Part shown: piece by piece, positions 8,416 through 16,891 of the stretch
Position numbering within the stretch: the first letter of the stretch is position 1
How the letters are laid out: every line of letters starts with the position of its first letter
DNA from: Phenylobacterium deserti
GTDB lineage: Bacteria; Pseudomonadota; Alphaproteobacteria; Caulobacterales; Caulobacteraceae
Direction of reading: 5' to 3'
Length of the DNA: 37,664 nt
NCBI GenBank assembly: GCA_945874825.1
Contig: CAMCIK010000014.1
Coordinates: 1-37,664 of the forward strand
Translations under genes and position numbers: made by a program
The notes under the pieces: generated by a model
Databases searched by the model: none
What the model saw: only the letters and a program-made list of their open reading frames with translations
What the model was told of the DNA's origin: nothing

Positions 8416-9138
8416 ATGGTTCTCAAGGTCACGGGCGCAAGAAACCAGCCATTTTCGGACATCCGAAAGCGCGCCCTGATGCAGGCAGGCGCCAAGGTGG
8501 TCGGGCGCGGTCCGACCCGGCCAGACGAAACCGCCTTCCTGGGTCTTTCCGAAGCGGACCTGACCCCCGCGGTCCAGGGGGCCATCCGAACCCTGCTGAC
8601 CGAGGTCGACGACCTGCGCCAGGAGGTGTCCCGGCTGAAGGCTCGCCTGAACCAGGCGGAGATCCTGGCCGACCAGGACCCCCTCACTCCAGCCCTCAAC
8701 CGCCGGGCCCTGATGCGGGAGCTCGAACGAATCCGGACCTTCAGCCATCGCTACGGATCGCCAGCAGCTTTGGTCTATATCGACCTCGACGACTTCAAGA
8801 GCGTCAATGACCGGTTCGGCCATGCGGCGGGGGACGAGGCCCTTCGCGCGGTCGCCGACCGCCTCCGCAGCCAGTTGTCCGGACCAGACCTCGTGGCCCG
8901 AATTGGCGGCGACGAGTTCGCGGTGGTGTTCGGCCAGGTGACCCTTGCCGGCGCCGAGGCCCGCGCCCGAAACCTGGCCCGGTTCCTGGAGTCGGCGCCC
9001 ATCCGGTTCGGTGAATGGACAGCGCCCATCCATGTGTCCTTTGGTGTGAGCGAGATCACCCCGGACCTGGAGCCCGAGGAGGTGGTCGCCCGCGCGGATG
9101 CGGCCATGTACGCCCGTCGCCGGGAGCGGCGCGGCTAG
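8416..9138 (+). CDS. GGDEF diguanylate cyclase with degenerate inhibitory site
   Basis: A 240-residue soluble protein predicted to make cyclic-di-GMP from GTP. Residues 1-80 have no clear sensor domain and end in a short coiled coil (EVDDLRQEVSRLKARLNQAE), typical of a dimerising linker. The GGDEF domain starts at DPLTPALNRRAL, with metal site YIDLDDFKSVND and the catalytic motif RIGGDEFAV intact. The position of the RxxD inhibitory site, five residues before GGDEF, reads SGPD, so product inhibition through this site is probably weak or lost. Single-domain cyclases such as Caulobacter DgcA are similar in build, but I do not claim orthology. 9139-9307 holds no gene. Confidence 0.93.
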   Translation: MVLKVTGARNQPFSDIRKRALMQAGAKVVGRGPTRPDETAFLGLSEADLTPAVQGAIRTLLTEVDDLRQEVSRLKARLNQAEILADQDPLTPALNRRALMRELERIRTFSHRYGSPAALVYIDLDDFKSVNDRFGHAAGDEALRAVADRLRSQLSGPDLVARIGGDEFAVVFGQVTLAGAEARARNLARFLESAPIRFGEWTAPIHVSFGVSEITPDLEPEEVVARADAAMYARRRERRG

Positions 9139-9307
9139 ATCCTCTTCCGATAAGTGGGAACCGGTTGTCGGATCGAAACAGGATCCAACGGTCTGGGTAG
9201 GGAGCCTGATCTGCGCCTTCAGCCGTTCCGCCTGAAGGGCACTGGATCCAGGGGAAAACCCCGATCGGGCCGAACCCACGAAATCATCTCGTCAGGCATT
9301 TCTCGCG

Positions 9308-9529
9308 TCAGGCAATGATGTCTGGGGTCAGCCGGTTCTTGATCCGCTGGATGTCGTCCTTCAGGGCCAGCTTCTTTCGTTTGAGCCTGCCGATCACGAG
9401 CATGTCCGGCGTGGGGGCCTGGCCGATGGCCTGGATCGCGACGTCCAGGTCGTTGTGGTCTAGCTGAAGCTCGGCCAGCCGCCTGCGGATCGCAGGCTCG
9501 TCCGCCTCTTCCGAAAGGCCTCCCCTCAT
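9308..9529 (-). CDS. DUF465 (YdcH-like) small protein
   Basis: A 73-residue helical protein. It shows the DUF465 pattern: LAELQLDHNDLDVAI, then the conserved LKRKKLALKDDIQRIKNRL near the C-terminus. Function is unknown; family members are small coiled coils. The start is an ATG behind a strong GGAGG site. It is divergent from a second protein of the same type at 9704, a pairing that suggests duplication. The 170-base gap between them shows no further gene. Confidence 0.72.
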   Translation of the reverse strand: MRGGLSEEADEPAIRRRLAELQLDHNDLDVAIQAIGQAPTPDMLVIGRLKRKKLALKDDIQRIKNRLTPDIIA

Positions 9530-9703
9530 CCTTGCCCTCCCCGGCCCGGTGATGGTGCCCGCAGAGCGGGCAGGTCCGATGACAAGACGTGCATCTGGCG
9601 ATCCCGCAACTGAGAAGGGTCCGAAAGCAATCTTATGTGATCTGACAGCTCACGCCAGCGGGTGTTCACTGCCATTCAGTCGAATGGAAGGAGACCCTGA
9701 GTG

Positions 9704-9886
9704 ATGTCCCTAGACGGCCGCATTCGCGAACTCAGCCGCCGGCACCTGTCCCTGGAAGCCGAGCTGCGGGACGCCATCCTTCACCCAAGCTCACGGGATG
9801 AAGACATCCGCGAGATCAAGCGGCGAAAGCTGCGCCTCAAGGAAGAGCTCGAACGCCTGAGTGCCGGGAACCGATCGGCCGCCTGA
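9704..9886 (+). CDS. DUF465 (YdcH-like) small protein, second copy
   Basis: A 60-residue helical protein with the DUF465 layout RIRELSRRHLSLEAEL and IREIKRRKLRLKEELERL. An AAGGAG ribosome site at 9688-9693 serves either the GTG at 9701 or the ATG at 9704; the two differ by one residue, and I chose the ATG. The function is unknown. It is divergent from the other DUF465 gene and convergent with the TrcR-like gene, with eight bases between stops. Confidence 0.7.
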   Translation: MSLDGRIRELSRRHLSLEAELRDAILHPSSRDEDIREIKRRKLRLKEELERLSAGNRSAA

Positions 9887-9894
9887 CGCCGGGA

Positions 9895-10527
9895 TCAGGC
9901 GTCGTCGTCCGCCCGGGGCCAGGGCTCTGCTCCGGTTTCCGCGGCGGGCTCCAGGGTCGGCCCTTCCGGCTCGACAATCCCCTTGCGGGCATTGTCACGG
10001 ATGCGCTTCTCCGCAGCCTTGCGGACGATGTCATCAAGCTCGAGCTGGGTCGACAGTCCCAAGCTGACGGGATCCACGGGCTTGATGTTCGCCGAGTTCC
10101 AGTGGGTGCGGTTGCGGACCTGGTCGATGGTGGCCTTGGTGGTCCCCAACAGCCGCGAGATCTGGGGGTCGGTCACCTCGGGGTGGTTGCGCACGAACCA
10201 GGCGATGGCGTCCGGACGGTCATGCCGCCGGGAAACAGGCGTGTAGCGCGGTGCCTTCTTGGTCGGCTTCAGCTGCTCGGCATGACGGCTCTTCAGGGCC
10301 ACCATCCGGCGCTTGGCATCCTGCTGGGCGGCGTCAATTTCCTCGCGGGACAGCTGGCCATTAGCGATGGGATCCGCGCCGCGGATATCCCTGGCGACCT
10401 CGCCGTCGGCGATACCCTTCACTTCGAGGGGATGGAGCCCGCAGAAATCGGCGATCTGCTCGAAGGTCAGCGACGTGTTGTCGACCAGCCAGACAGCGGT
10501 CGCCTTCGGCATCAGAATGTCGGCCAT
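9895..10527 (-). CDS. trcR: DUF1013 protein, TrcR-type cell-cycle transcriptional regulator
   Basis: A 210-residue DUF1013 protein, conserved across alphaproteobacteria and named TrcR in Caulobacter. The N-terminus is MADILMPKATAVWLVDNTSL followed by FEQIADFCGLHPLEVKGIADG, helix-turn-helix-like. A second such unit is DPQISRLLGTTKATIDQVRN. The tail is acidic/proline-rich and probably disordered. Two DNA-binding-like modules fit a transcription role; the exact targets are not known from the sequence. A CAGGAG ribosome site precedes the ATG. A GC-rich hairpin stands just upstream of it, between ribBX and this gene. Confidence 0.88.
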   Translation of the reverse strand: MADILMPKATAVWLVDNTSLTFEQIADFCGLHPLEVKGIADGEVARDIRGADPIANGQLSREEIDAAQQDAKRRMVALKSRHAEQLKPTKKAPRYTPVSRRHDRPDAIAWFVRNHPEVTDPQISRLLGTTKATIDQVRNRTHWNSANIKPVDPVSLGLSTQLELDDIVRKAAEKRIRDNARKGIVEPEGPTLEPAAETGAEPWPRADDDA

Positions 10528-10547
10528 GACGGTCTCCTGAAATGACG

Positions 10548-10571
10548 GCGCCCGACCTTGCGGCCGGGCGC
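10548..10571 (-). terminator. GNRA-loop hairpin between ribBX and trcR
   Basis: On the minus strand, a 10-bp stem (GCGCCCGGCC pairing with GGTCGGGCGC, one G-U pair) is closed by a GCAA tetraloop. It lies 39 bases after the ribBX stop and directly before the trcR ribosome site. There is no T run, so it could be a weak terminator, an RNA-stabilising element or a leader structure of trcR. Confidence 0.45.
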
Positions 10572-10610
10572 TGCGTTAAGCCGGAAGACCTATACCCCTG
10601 AATCCGGTGT

Positions 10611-11750
10611 TCAGTCGAGGGGGCGACGCTCGAGGATGCGCAGGCCGTATCCCGCCGACCCCGGAAGGACGGTGGCCGAATTGGTCAAGAGAACCATGTC
10701 GCGGACGCCGAGGTCGATCAGGATCTGTGCACCCACGCCGTAGTCGCGCAGGACGTTGGCCCCATGGTCCACCTCTGGATCAGCGCCATAGCGCTCGGAA
10801 AGCCAGGCGGGGTTGGTGTCGCTGATGAAGACGGCAACGCCGGCGCCATCTTCTGCTGCGATCTTCTCCAACGCCTGCTGGACGAAGGCGTTCCGGCCCC
10901 CTCCTGCACCCAGCACGTCGGCCGCCAGATCCAGGCGGTGCATGCGGACCAGGGTCGGGCGGTCAGGTTCGATCCGCCCCCGGGTCAGCACCAGGTGCTC
11001 GGTACGGTCCAGGATGTTTCGGTAGATCACCATCCGGAATCGGCCGCCGAAGGCACTGTCGATCGGGGTCTCCAGCACCCGCTCCACCTGGCGTTCTGTG
11101 CGCCGGCGGTAGGCGATGAGGTCGGCGATGGTGCCGATCTTCAGGCCGTGGGTCTGGGCGAAGACGATGAGGTCGGGAAGGCGGGCCATGGACCCGTCGT
11201 CCTTCATGATCTCACAGATCACGCCCGCCGGGTTCAGACCCGCCAGGCGCGAAATGTCGACGGCGGCCTCGGTATGGCCGGCCCGGACCAGGACGCCGCC
11301 GTCCCGGGCGACCAGGGGAAAGACATGGCCCGGCGAGACAATGTCGCCGGCGCCCTTGGTGGGGTCGACGGCTACGGCGATGGTGTGGGCCCGGTCATGC
11401 GCCGATATGCCCGTGGTCACGCCCTCGCGGGCTTCGATGGAGACTGTGAAGGCAGTACCGTGACCGGACTGGTTCTCCGGCGACATGGGGGGCAGGCGCA
11501 GATGGCGCGACCTTTCCCCGGTGATGGACAGGCAGATCAGGCCACGGGCGTGCTTGGCCATGAAGTTGATCTGGTCGGGGGTGGCGAACTGGGCCGGGAT
11601 GATGACATCCCCCTCGTTCTCGCGGTCCTCGGCGTCGACCAGGATGTAGGGGCGGCCATTGCGGGCGTCCTCAATGATGTCCTCGATCGGGGAAATGGCA
11701 GACTCGCCCGCTGAGGCCGGGGCGTCGGTGACGAGATAGGGGCGCTTCAT
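10611..11750 (-). CDS. ribBX: RibBX: DHBP synthase with degenerate GTP-cyclohydrolase-II-like domain
   Basis: A 379-residue riboflavin protein. Residues 15-215 are a full 3,4-dihydroxy-2-butanone-4-phosphate synthase: metal/substrate loop [32 protein letters not shown] and the long HTEAAVD loop. Residues 225-379 resemble GTP cyclohydrolase II, but where the active enzyme has its zinc cysteines the sequence reads [17 protein letters not shown], with no cysteine at all. The C-terminal half should therefore not cleave GTP. This matches the RibBX class described in Proteobacteria, whose second domain has unknown function. A separate RibA must exist elsewhere. The start overlaps the FMN-reductase stop (ATGA), and no FMN riboswitch is visible. 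Confidence 0.92.
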   Translation of the reverse strand: MKRPYLVTDAPASAGESAISPIEDIIEDARNGRPYILVDAEDRENEGDVIIPAQFATPDQINFMAKHARGLICLSITGERSRHLRLPPMSPENQSGHGTAFTVSIEAREGVTTGISAHDRAHTIAVAVDPTKGAGDIVSPGHVFPLVARDGGVLVRAGHTEAAVDISRLAGLNPAGVICEIMKDDGSMARLPDLIVFAQTHGLKIGTIADLIAYRRRTERQVERVLETPIDSAFGGRFRMVIYRNILDRTEHLVLTRGRIEPDRPTLVRMHRLDLAADVLGAGGGRNAFVQQALEKIAAEDGAGVAVFISDTNPAWLSERYGADPEVDHGANVLRDYGVGAQILIDLGVRDMVLLTNSATVLPGSAGYGLRILERRPLD

Positions 11751-12322
11751 GACGTGAACCTCATCCTTGCAAACTGGACCACCTGGGCAGCAACGGTGTC
11801 GAGCTGCCAGGCGTCGCGGGGCTCCAGGGGGCGGCCGTCGGGGCCAAAGGAGTCGGAGTTCACACTCATGGCGGCGCCGAAGGGGGTCGGCCAGCCACGC
11901 ATGGCGTGGATGATGGAACGGACAGCGGTGAGGGTCGTACCCCCCGCCTGCGAGCCGGCTGCGGTGACGATCACACCGACTGCCCGGGCGGAGAAATAGG
12001 GACGCGCGTCGTCGCGGAGAAGCTCCAGGGTATCCAGGGCGTTTTTCATCACCCCGGAGAGCGAGCCGTGGTAGCCGGGCGTCGCGATGATCAGGCCATC
12101 TGCGCTCCGGATGATCTCCGCCATTTCGGCCTGTCGTGGAGTTGGCCCCCCCGGGCGCGGATCATAGATCGGCAGTTCGGCCAGGAAGTCCCCGCCCACA
12201 AGGCGGGTGCGGGCGCCGAGGGCCTCGGCGGCGCCGAGGGCGGCGGCCAGGGCCCGCTCGGTACTGGAACCGGGCCGGGTTGTGCCGCCCAGGCCGACGA
12301 TCAGGGGCGCGTCATCGGTCAC
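11747..12322 (-). CDS. NADPH-dependent FMN reductase family protein
   Basis: A 191-residue flavodoxin-like protein expected to reduce FMN or quinones with NAD(P)H. The N-terminal phosphate loop region is LIVGLGGTTRPGSSTERAL, and the FMN-site motif is TPGYHGSLSGVMKNALD. It starts at a GTG that overlaps the upstream synthetase stop (GTGA at 12319-12322). The longer open frame upstream is antisense to, or out of phase with, the synthetase and was rejected. It ends in an ATGA overlap with ribBX, so synthetase, reductase and RibBX are probably translated together. A link between flavin supply and flavin reduction is plausible; the acyl-CoA link is less clear. Confidence 0.88.
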   Translation of the reverse strand: MTDDAPLIVGLGGTTRPGSSTERALAAALGAAEALGARTRLVGGDFLAELPIYDPRPGGPTPRQAEMAEIIRSADGLIIATPGYHGSLSGVMKNALDTLELLRDDARPYFSARAVGVIVTAAGSQAGGTTLTAVRSIIHAMRGWPTPFGAAMSVNSDSFGPDGRPLEPRDAWQLDTVAAQVVQFARMRFTS

Positions 12323-14073
12323 GAACGCGCCTCGAACACCGACTTCAGCTCTGTCTTCAGGATCTTGCCATTGGCATTGCGCGGCAGGGGCTCGGGCCAG
12401 AAGCGGACCTCGACCGGGACCTTGAAGGCCGCCAGCCGCTCGCGCACCCATTGCTTCAGCTCGGCCTCGCCGGCGGTTCCGCCAGGCTTCAGGTGGACCA
12501 CTGCGGCGGGCTCCTCTCCGAGGGTCTTGTGAGGAACCCCGACCAGGGCGGCGTCCATCACGTCCGGATGGTCGTAGAGCACGTTCTCGACCTCGACGCA
12601 GTAGATGTTCTCACCGCCGCGGATCAGCATGTCCTTGGCCCGGTCGACGATGAAGAGGAAGCCCTCCTCGTCTAGCCTCGCCAGGTCCCCGGTGCGCAGC
12701 CATCCGTCCTGGAAGGTCTCGGCCGTGGCCTCGGGCTTGTTCCAGTAGAGCTTCACCACCTGTGGGCCCTTGACCCAGAGCTCGCCCACCTGGCCGACGG
12801 GCAGCAGGGTGACGCCGTCCCCGGGATCGCGGATCTGCATGTCGCCGACAGGCGCGGCCGGACCGGCGCTATCGGGCCGGGCCTCGTAGTCCTTGCCCGT
12901 GTGGCTGGTGAAGGTGGCCGTGGTCTCGGTCATGCCCCAGCCATTGCCGGGCGCCGAGCCCGGGAAGACCTCGACGATCCGCCGGACCAGCTCCGGCGCC
13001 GAGGGCGCACCGCCGTAGGAGACCGACACGAGGGAAGACAGGTCGTACTTCGCCCGGGCCGGATGCTCGATCAGCTGCCAGGCGATGGTGGGCACGCCGC
13101 CCGTGGCGTCGATGCGCTCGTACTCGATGATCTGCATGGCCTGCTCGGCCTCCCAGCGGCGCATGAGCACGATCTTGCCGCCAGCGTTCATGGTCGGGCC
13201 GAGGGTGGCCGACAGGCCGGTGGCGTGGAACAGGGGCACCACCAGCAGGGAGCTGCGCTGGGGCAGCTTGTGGGGGTCGCTCTCGGGCAGGGGCTGGCCG
13301 GCCCGCAGGAAGTTGCGCGCAGCAGCAATGCCGCTGGTCAGCACGTTGGCGGTCATGTTGCGGTGGGTGCCCAGGGCACCCTTGGGACGGCCCGTGGTCC
13401 CTGAGGTGTAAAGGATGGTGGCGTCGTCATCGGGGGCGATATCAACATCCGGAAGGGCAAGGTCTGGAAGGTCTTTCCAGCTGTTGACCGGTCCGATCAC
13501 CGTCTCCAGCCGCCGCACCCGGCCCGTCGCCGCCACGCCCTCGGGCAGGCGGGCGACATAGACGCGCTCCAGGTCGGGCAGGCCCGCCAGGTGGGGCATG
13601 ATACGCTCGAGCCGCTCATCGTCGACGATGACGATCCGGGTCCCGGAGTCGGCGAGGCCGTACTCCAGTTCGGGCCCGGTCCACCAACCGTTCAGGGGGG
13701 TCACGATGGCGCCGGCGAGGACCCCGGCATAGAAGGCCACCGGCCATTCCGGAAGGTTGCGCAGGATCACCGCGACCCGGTCGCCCTTGCGGATGCCGTC
13801 AGCCTGCAGCTGGTGGGCCAGGGTGATGGCGGCGCGGGCGAAGGCTTCGTAGGTCGCCCGGTCGTCCTCGTAGACCAGGAATTCCCGGGCCCCGAAGGCG
13901 CGGGCGTTCAGGAAGATGTCGCGCAGGGTCGGTGGGGCGTTCTTCCAGACCCGCTGCACGACGCCACGGATCTCCATCTCCTCCATCTCGTAGCGCTGGC
14001 CCGGCGCCGTCAGGCGCGCGTGCGCCTCGGCGATCGACAGGACGGGCCATTCGGGAGCGGAGTCTGACGACAT
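12319..14073 (-). CDS. AMP-forming acyl-CoA synthetase
   Basis: A 584-residue acyl-adenylate-forming ligase that activates a carboxylic acid (probably fatty or aromatic) to its CoA thioester. The phosphate-binding motif ILYTSGTTGRPKGALGTHRN, the adenine motif GWGMTETTATF, the hinge GWLRTGDLARLDEEGFLFIV and the catalytic lysine region NANGKILKTELK are all present. I chose the ATG at 14073 (MSSDSAPEWPV) over a TTG 22 codons upstream. It heads an operon with the FMN reductase and RibBX, and is preceded by the terminator of the acyl-CoA dehydrogenase gene. The chain-length preference cannot be read. Confidence 0.92.
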   Translation of the reverse strand: MSSDSAPEWPVLSIAEAHARLTAPGQRYEMEEMEIRGVVQRVWKNAPPTLRDIFLNARAFGAREFLVYEDDRATYEAFARAAITLAHQLQADGIRKGDRVAVILRNLPEWPVAFYAGVLAGAIVTPLNGWWTGPELEYGLADSGTRIVIVDDERLERIMPHLAGLPDLERVYVARLPEGVAATGRVRRLETVIGPVNSWKDLPDLALPDVDIAPDDDATILYTSGTTGRPKGALGTHRNMTANVLTSGIAAARNFLRAGQPLPESDPHKLPQRSSLLVVPLFHATGLSATLGPTMNAGGKIVLMRRWEAEQAMQIIEYERIDATGGVPTIAWQLIEHPARAKYDLSSLVSVSYGGAPSAPELVRRIVEVFPGSAPGNGWGMTETTATFTSHTGKDYEARPDSAGPAAPVGDMQIRDPGDGVTLLPVGQVGELWVKGPQVVKLYWNKPEATAETFQDGWLRTGDLARLDEEGFLFIVDRAKDMLIRGGENIYCVEVENVLYDHPDVMDAALVGVPHKTLGEEPAAVVHLKPGGTAGEAELKQWVRERLAAFKVPVEVRFWPEPLPRNANGKILKTELKSVFEARS

Positions 14074-14143
14074 GGGGCGGATCTCGGAAGTAAGGGCGGG
14101 CGGACGAGGACCCTGAGGGCCTGACGCCGCGGCGATCAAGTCA

Positions 14144-14175
14144 AAAAGGAAGGGGGCGCCCCGAAGGACGCCCCC
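14144..14175 (-). terminator. Strong Rho-independent terminator with UUCG loop
   Basis: On the minus strand, a 10-bp GC stem (GGGGGCGTCC with GGGCGCCCCC, one G-U pair) with an extra-stable UUCG tetraloop is followed by TTCCTTTTT. It lies 22 bases after the acyl-CoA dehydrogenase stop and separates it from the synthetase operon. Confidence 0.85.
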
Positions 14176-14197
14176 CGTTTCAGGTCGGCGTGACGGT

Positions 14198-15526
14198 TCA
14201 GGCCGACGCGGCGTCGCGCGCCCGGCGGGCGTACTCTTCCTTCATCTCGGCCAGCTCCTTGGAAAACTTCTCCTGGGCTTCCTCGCGCAGGCGCGGGATG
14301 TGGTACTTGGGGAAGATGTCGTTGTCGGGCCGGTAATCCTTCAGCACCTGCTTGGCCAGGGTCACCTTGTGCACCTCGGTCGGACCGTCAGCTATGCCCA
14401 TGACCAGCGAACTGGTCACCATGTGCATGAAGGGCATTTCGTTCGAGACCCCCAGGGCGCCATGCAGGTGGGCGGCCTTGGTGGCGATGTCATTGTAGAC
14501 CTTGGGCATGGCCACCTTGATGGCGGCGATGTCCTTGCGGACCAGGTTGTAGTCCTTGTGCTTGTCGATCAGCCAGGCCGTCCTCAGCACCAGGAGACGG
14601 AAGCTCTCCAGGGCAATCCAGGAGTCTGCGATCTGCTCCTGGACCATCTGCAGGTCGGCGAGCCGGCCGTCCCGGGTGGTGCGCGACACCGCCCGCTGGC
14701 ACATCAGGTCCAGGGCGTGCTTGCAGGCGCCGACCGTGCGCATGGCATGGTGCACCCGGCCGCCGCCCAGGCGGACCTGGGCGATGACAAAGGCCGCGCC
14801 GCGCTCGCCCAGCAGGGCGTCGTAGGGGACGCGGACGTTCTTGTATTCGATATAGCCCTCGCTCCCGCTGCCGATCTCGCCGCCGGCACCGTTGGCGACA
14901 TTGCGGATGATCCGGACGCCGGGGGTGTCCGTGGGGACGAGGAAGATGGAGGTGCGACGGTAGGGGTCCTTCGCGTCGGGGTCAGTGATGGCGTAGACCA
15001 CCAGCACCTTGGCCCAGCGGGCGTTGGTCGAATACCACTTCTCGCCGTTGATCACCCACTCGTCGCCATCCAGCACCGCCCGGGTGCGGAAGGTCAGGGG
15101 ATCAGACCCGCCAGTGGGCTCAGACATGGAGAAGGCCGAGCGGATCTCGCCGTTCAGGAGCGGCCAGAGATACTGCTCCTTCTGCTTGTCCGTGCCGTAG
15201 TGGGCGATGATCTCGGCGTTTCCGGTGTCCGGTGCCTGGCAGCCGAAGATGGTGGGGGCCAGGCCGTTGCGGCCCAACTTCTCGTTCATCAGGCCCAGCT
15301 TCAGCTGGCCATAGCCCTGGCCGCCGAGTTCGGGGCCGAGGTGGCAGGCCCACAGGCCCTGGGCCTTGACCTTGTCCTGCAGGGGCTTGATGAACTTCTC
15401 GCGGCCCAGGGGGCCATGGGCGGCCATGCCCAGGTGGCTGAGGGGTTCGACCTCCTCACGCATGAAGTCCTCGATCCAGTCGAGCTTCTTCTGGAATTCA
15501 GGATCGGTCTCGAAGTCCCAGGCCAT
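14198..15526 (-). CDS. Acyl-CoA dehydrogenase family protein
   Basis: A 442-residue flavoenzyme of fatty-acid beta-oxidation or a related pathway. The N-terminal helical domain starts MAWDFETDPEFQKKLDWIED. The FAD/substrate signature FSMSEPTGGSDPLTFRT and GEKWYSTNARWAKV mark the middle beta domain. The C-terminal helices include RLGGGRVHHAMRTVGACKHAL and KAAHLHGALGVSNEMPF. The ATG at 15526 follows a GGAGG site; the upstream in-frame extension looks random. The build (long N-terminal region, HMVTSSLVMGIADGPTEVH) resembles ACAD10/11-like enzymes. The substrate is unknown. It is followed by a strong terminator and divergent from the hydrolase gene. Confidence 0.92.
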   Translation of the reverse strand: MAWDFETDPEFQKKLDWIEDFMREEVEPLSHLGMAAHGPLGREKFIKPLQDKVKAQGLWACHLGPELGGQGYGQLKLGLMNEKLGRNGLAPTIFGCQAPDTGNAEIIAHYGTDKQKEQYLWPLLNGEIRSAFSMSEPTGGSDPLTFRTRAVLDGDEWVINGEKWYSTNARWAKVLVVYAITDPDAKDPYRRTSIFLVPTDTPGVRIIRNVANGAGGEIGSGSEGYIEYKNVRVPYDALLGERGAAFVIAQVRLGGGRVHHAMRTVGACKHALDLMCQRAVSRTTRDGRLADLQMVQEQIADSWIALESFRLLVLRTAWLIDKHKDYNLVRKDIAAIKVAMPKVYNDIATKAAHLHGALGVSNEMPFMHMVTSSLVMGIADGPTEVHKVTLAKQVLKDYRPDNDIFPKYHIPRLREEAQEKFSKELAEMKEEYARRARDAASA

Positions 15527-15562
15527 GTCGTTCCTCCCATGCGCCGTCGCGCGGCATCGTCT

Positions 15563-15598
15563 TTGTGCAACTATCGGACCGAAGGGCCGATTGCGCAA
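15563..15598. promoter_or_regulatory. Two TTGYGCAA palindromes in a divergent promoter region
   Basis: TTGTGCAA (15563-15570) and TTGCGCAA (15591-15598) sit 28 bases apart between the acyl-CoA dehydrogenase and hydrolase starts. The repeated near-palindrome is compatible with a dimeric repressor controlling both genes. No matching regulator is encoded here. Confidence 0.3.
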
Positions 15599-15666
15599 CG
15601 CCAGCCTTTGCGAAATGGGGCCCGGCGCCGCAAGGTCGGCGCTGACTCCAAAGGCAAGGAAACGCC

Positions 15667-16884
15667 ATGACCCACCCGCAAGCCCTCGGTTTTTCCCCCG
15701 CCCGCCTCGCCCTCATCGACAGGTTCCTGGAGGAAAAGTACCTGGCGACCGGGCGGCTGCCGTTTGCCCATCTCCAGGTCATCAGGGGCGGCAATCTGGT
15801 CCACGAGACTGTCCAGGGCCTGGCCGACCGCGAGCGCAACCGCGCCGCCACCCGCGACGACGTGCACCGCATCTATTCCATGACCAAGCCGATCACGAGC
15901 CTGGCCTTCATGATGCTGGTCGAGGAGGGCAAGGTCGCCCTGGACGATCCGGTGTTGCGGTTCCTCCCGGAATGGAAGGACCTGGCGGTCTTCTCGGCCG
16001 GGACCGGACCCTACCTGACCACGCCGCCCGCACGGCCCATGCAGATGGTCGACCTGCTGCGCCACACCTCGGGCCTGACCTACGGCTTCCAGACGAGGAC
16101 GAACGTGGATGCGGCCTACCGCAAGCTGAAGATTGCCGACGCCCACGGCCCGCTGGACATGCAGGGCTTTGTCGACGCCCTTGCCCGCCTGCCACTGGAG
16201 TTCTCACCGGGCGAGGCCTGGAACTACTCAATCGCCACGGACGTCCTTGGCGTGCTGGTCGAGAGGATCTCCGGCCAGGCCTTCGAGGCCTTCCTGAAGG
16301 CCCGGATCCTGGATCCCCTTGGCATGGGAGAGACCGGCTTTGCCGTCCGGGCCGACCAGGCCGACCGGTTCTCGGCCTGCTACGCGCCCACGCCGGAAGG
16401 CGGCCTGACCCTGCAGGACGATCCCCGCACCAGCGCCTACCTGACCCCGCCCAGCTTCCACTCCGGCGGCGGCGGGCTGGTTTCCACGGCGGACGACTAC
16501 ATGAAGTTCTGCCGCATGCTGGTGAACCACGGCGAGTTGGGTGGCCATCACCTTGTCGCCCCGGCCACCCTGCGCCTGATGGCCTCGAACCATCTGCCCG
16601 GCGGTCAGGACCTGACCATGCTGTCCCGCTCGCTCTTCTCGGAGGCCACCAACGCCGGCGTGGGCTTCGGCCTGGGCTTCGCCGTCACCTTCGACCCGGT
16701 GCGGGCCATGCTGACCTCGAGCCCCGGCGAGTACTACTGGGGCGGTGCCGCCTCCACAGCCTTCTGGATCGATCCGGTCAAGGACGTGGCGGTCGTCTTC
16801 ATGACCCAGCTCATGGGGTCATCGACCTATCCCATCCGCCGGGAGCTCAGGACCCTGGTCTATTCGGCGCTGATGGAGCCCTGA
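15667..16884 (+). CDS. Serine hydrolase of the class C beta-lactamase/esterase family
   Basis: A 405-residue protein with the penicillin-binding-protein/beta-lactamase fold. The nucleophile motif SxxK is S71-M-T-K74 (IYSMTKPITS), followed by the second motif YSIATDVLG (Tyr-x-Ser type), as in EstB-like esterases. The C-terminus has GFGLGFAVTFDP and YYWGGAASTAFWIDP, in the position of the third motif. No signal peptide is visible, so an intracellular esterase or transesterase is more likely than antibiotic resistance. It is divergent from the acyl-CoA dehydrogenase and convergent with the MATE gene, seven bases apart. Confidence 0.9.
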   Translation: MTHPQALGFSPARLALIDRFLEEKYLATGRLPFAHLQVIRGGNLVHETVQGLADRERNRAATRDDVHRIYSMTKPITSLAFMMLVEEGKVALDDPVLRFLPEWKDLAVFSAGTGPYLTTPPARPMQMVDLLRHTSGLTYGFQTRTNVDAAYRKLKIADAHGPLDMQGFVDALARLPLEFSPGEAWNYSIATDVLGVLVERISGQAFEAFLKARILDPLGMGETGFAVRADQADRFSACYAPTPEGGLTLQDDPRTSAYLTPPSFHSGGGGLVSTADDYMKFCRMLVNHGELGGHHLVAPATLRLMASNHLPGGQDLTMLSRSLFSEATNAGVGFGLGFAVTFDPVRAMLTSSPGEYYWGGAASTAFWIDPVKDVAVVFMTQLMGSSTYPIRRELRTLVYSALMEP

Positions 16885-16891
16885 ACCCGGC

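Noticed and set aside
9640..9660. CRP/FNR-like site TGTGA...TCAC between the two DUF465 genes
   Set aside because: The spacing between the halves is nine bases and not six, and the right half is incomplete.
14074..14197. FMN riboswitch for the operon containing ribBX
   Set aside because: The region before the operon holds a terminator and no RFN-like conserved blocks.
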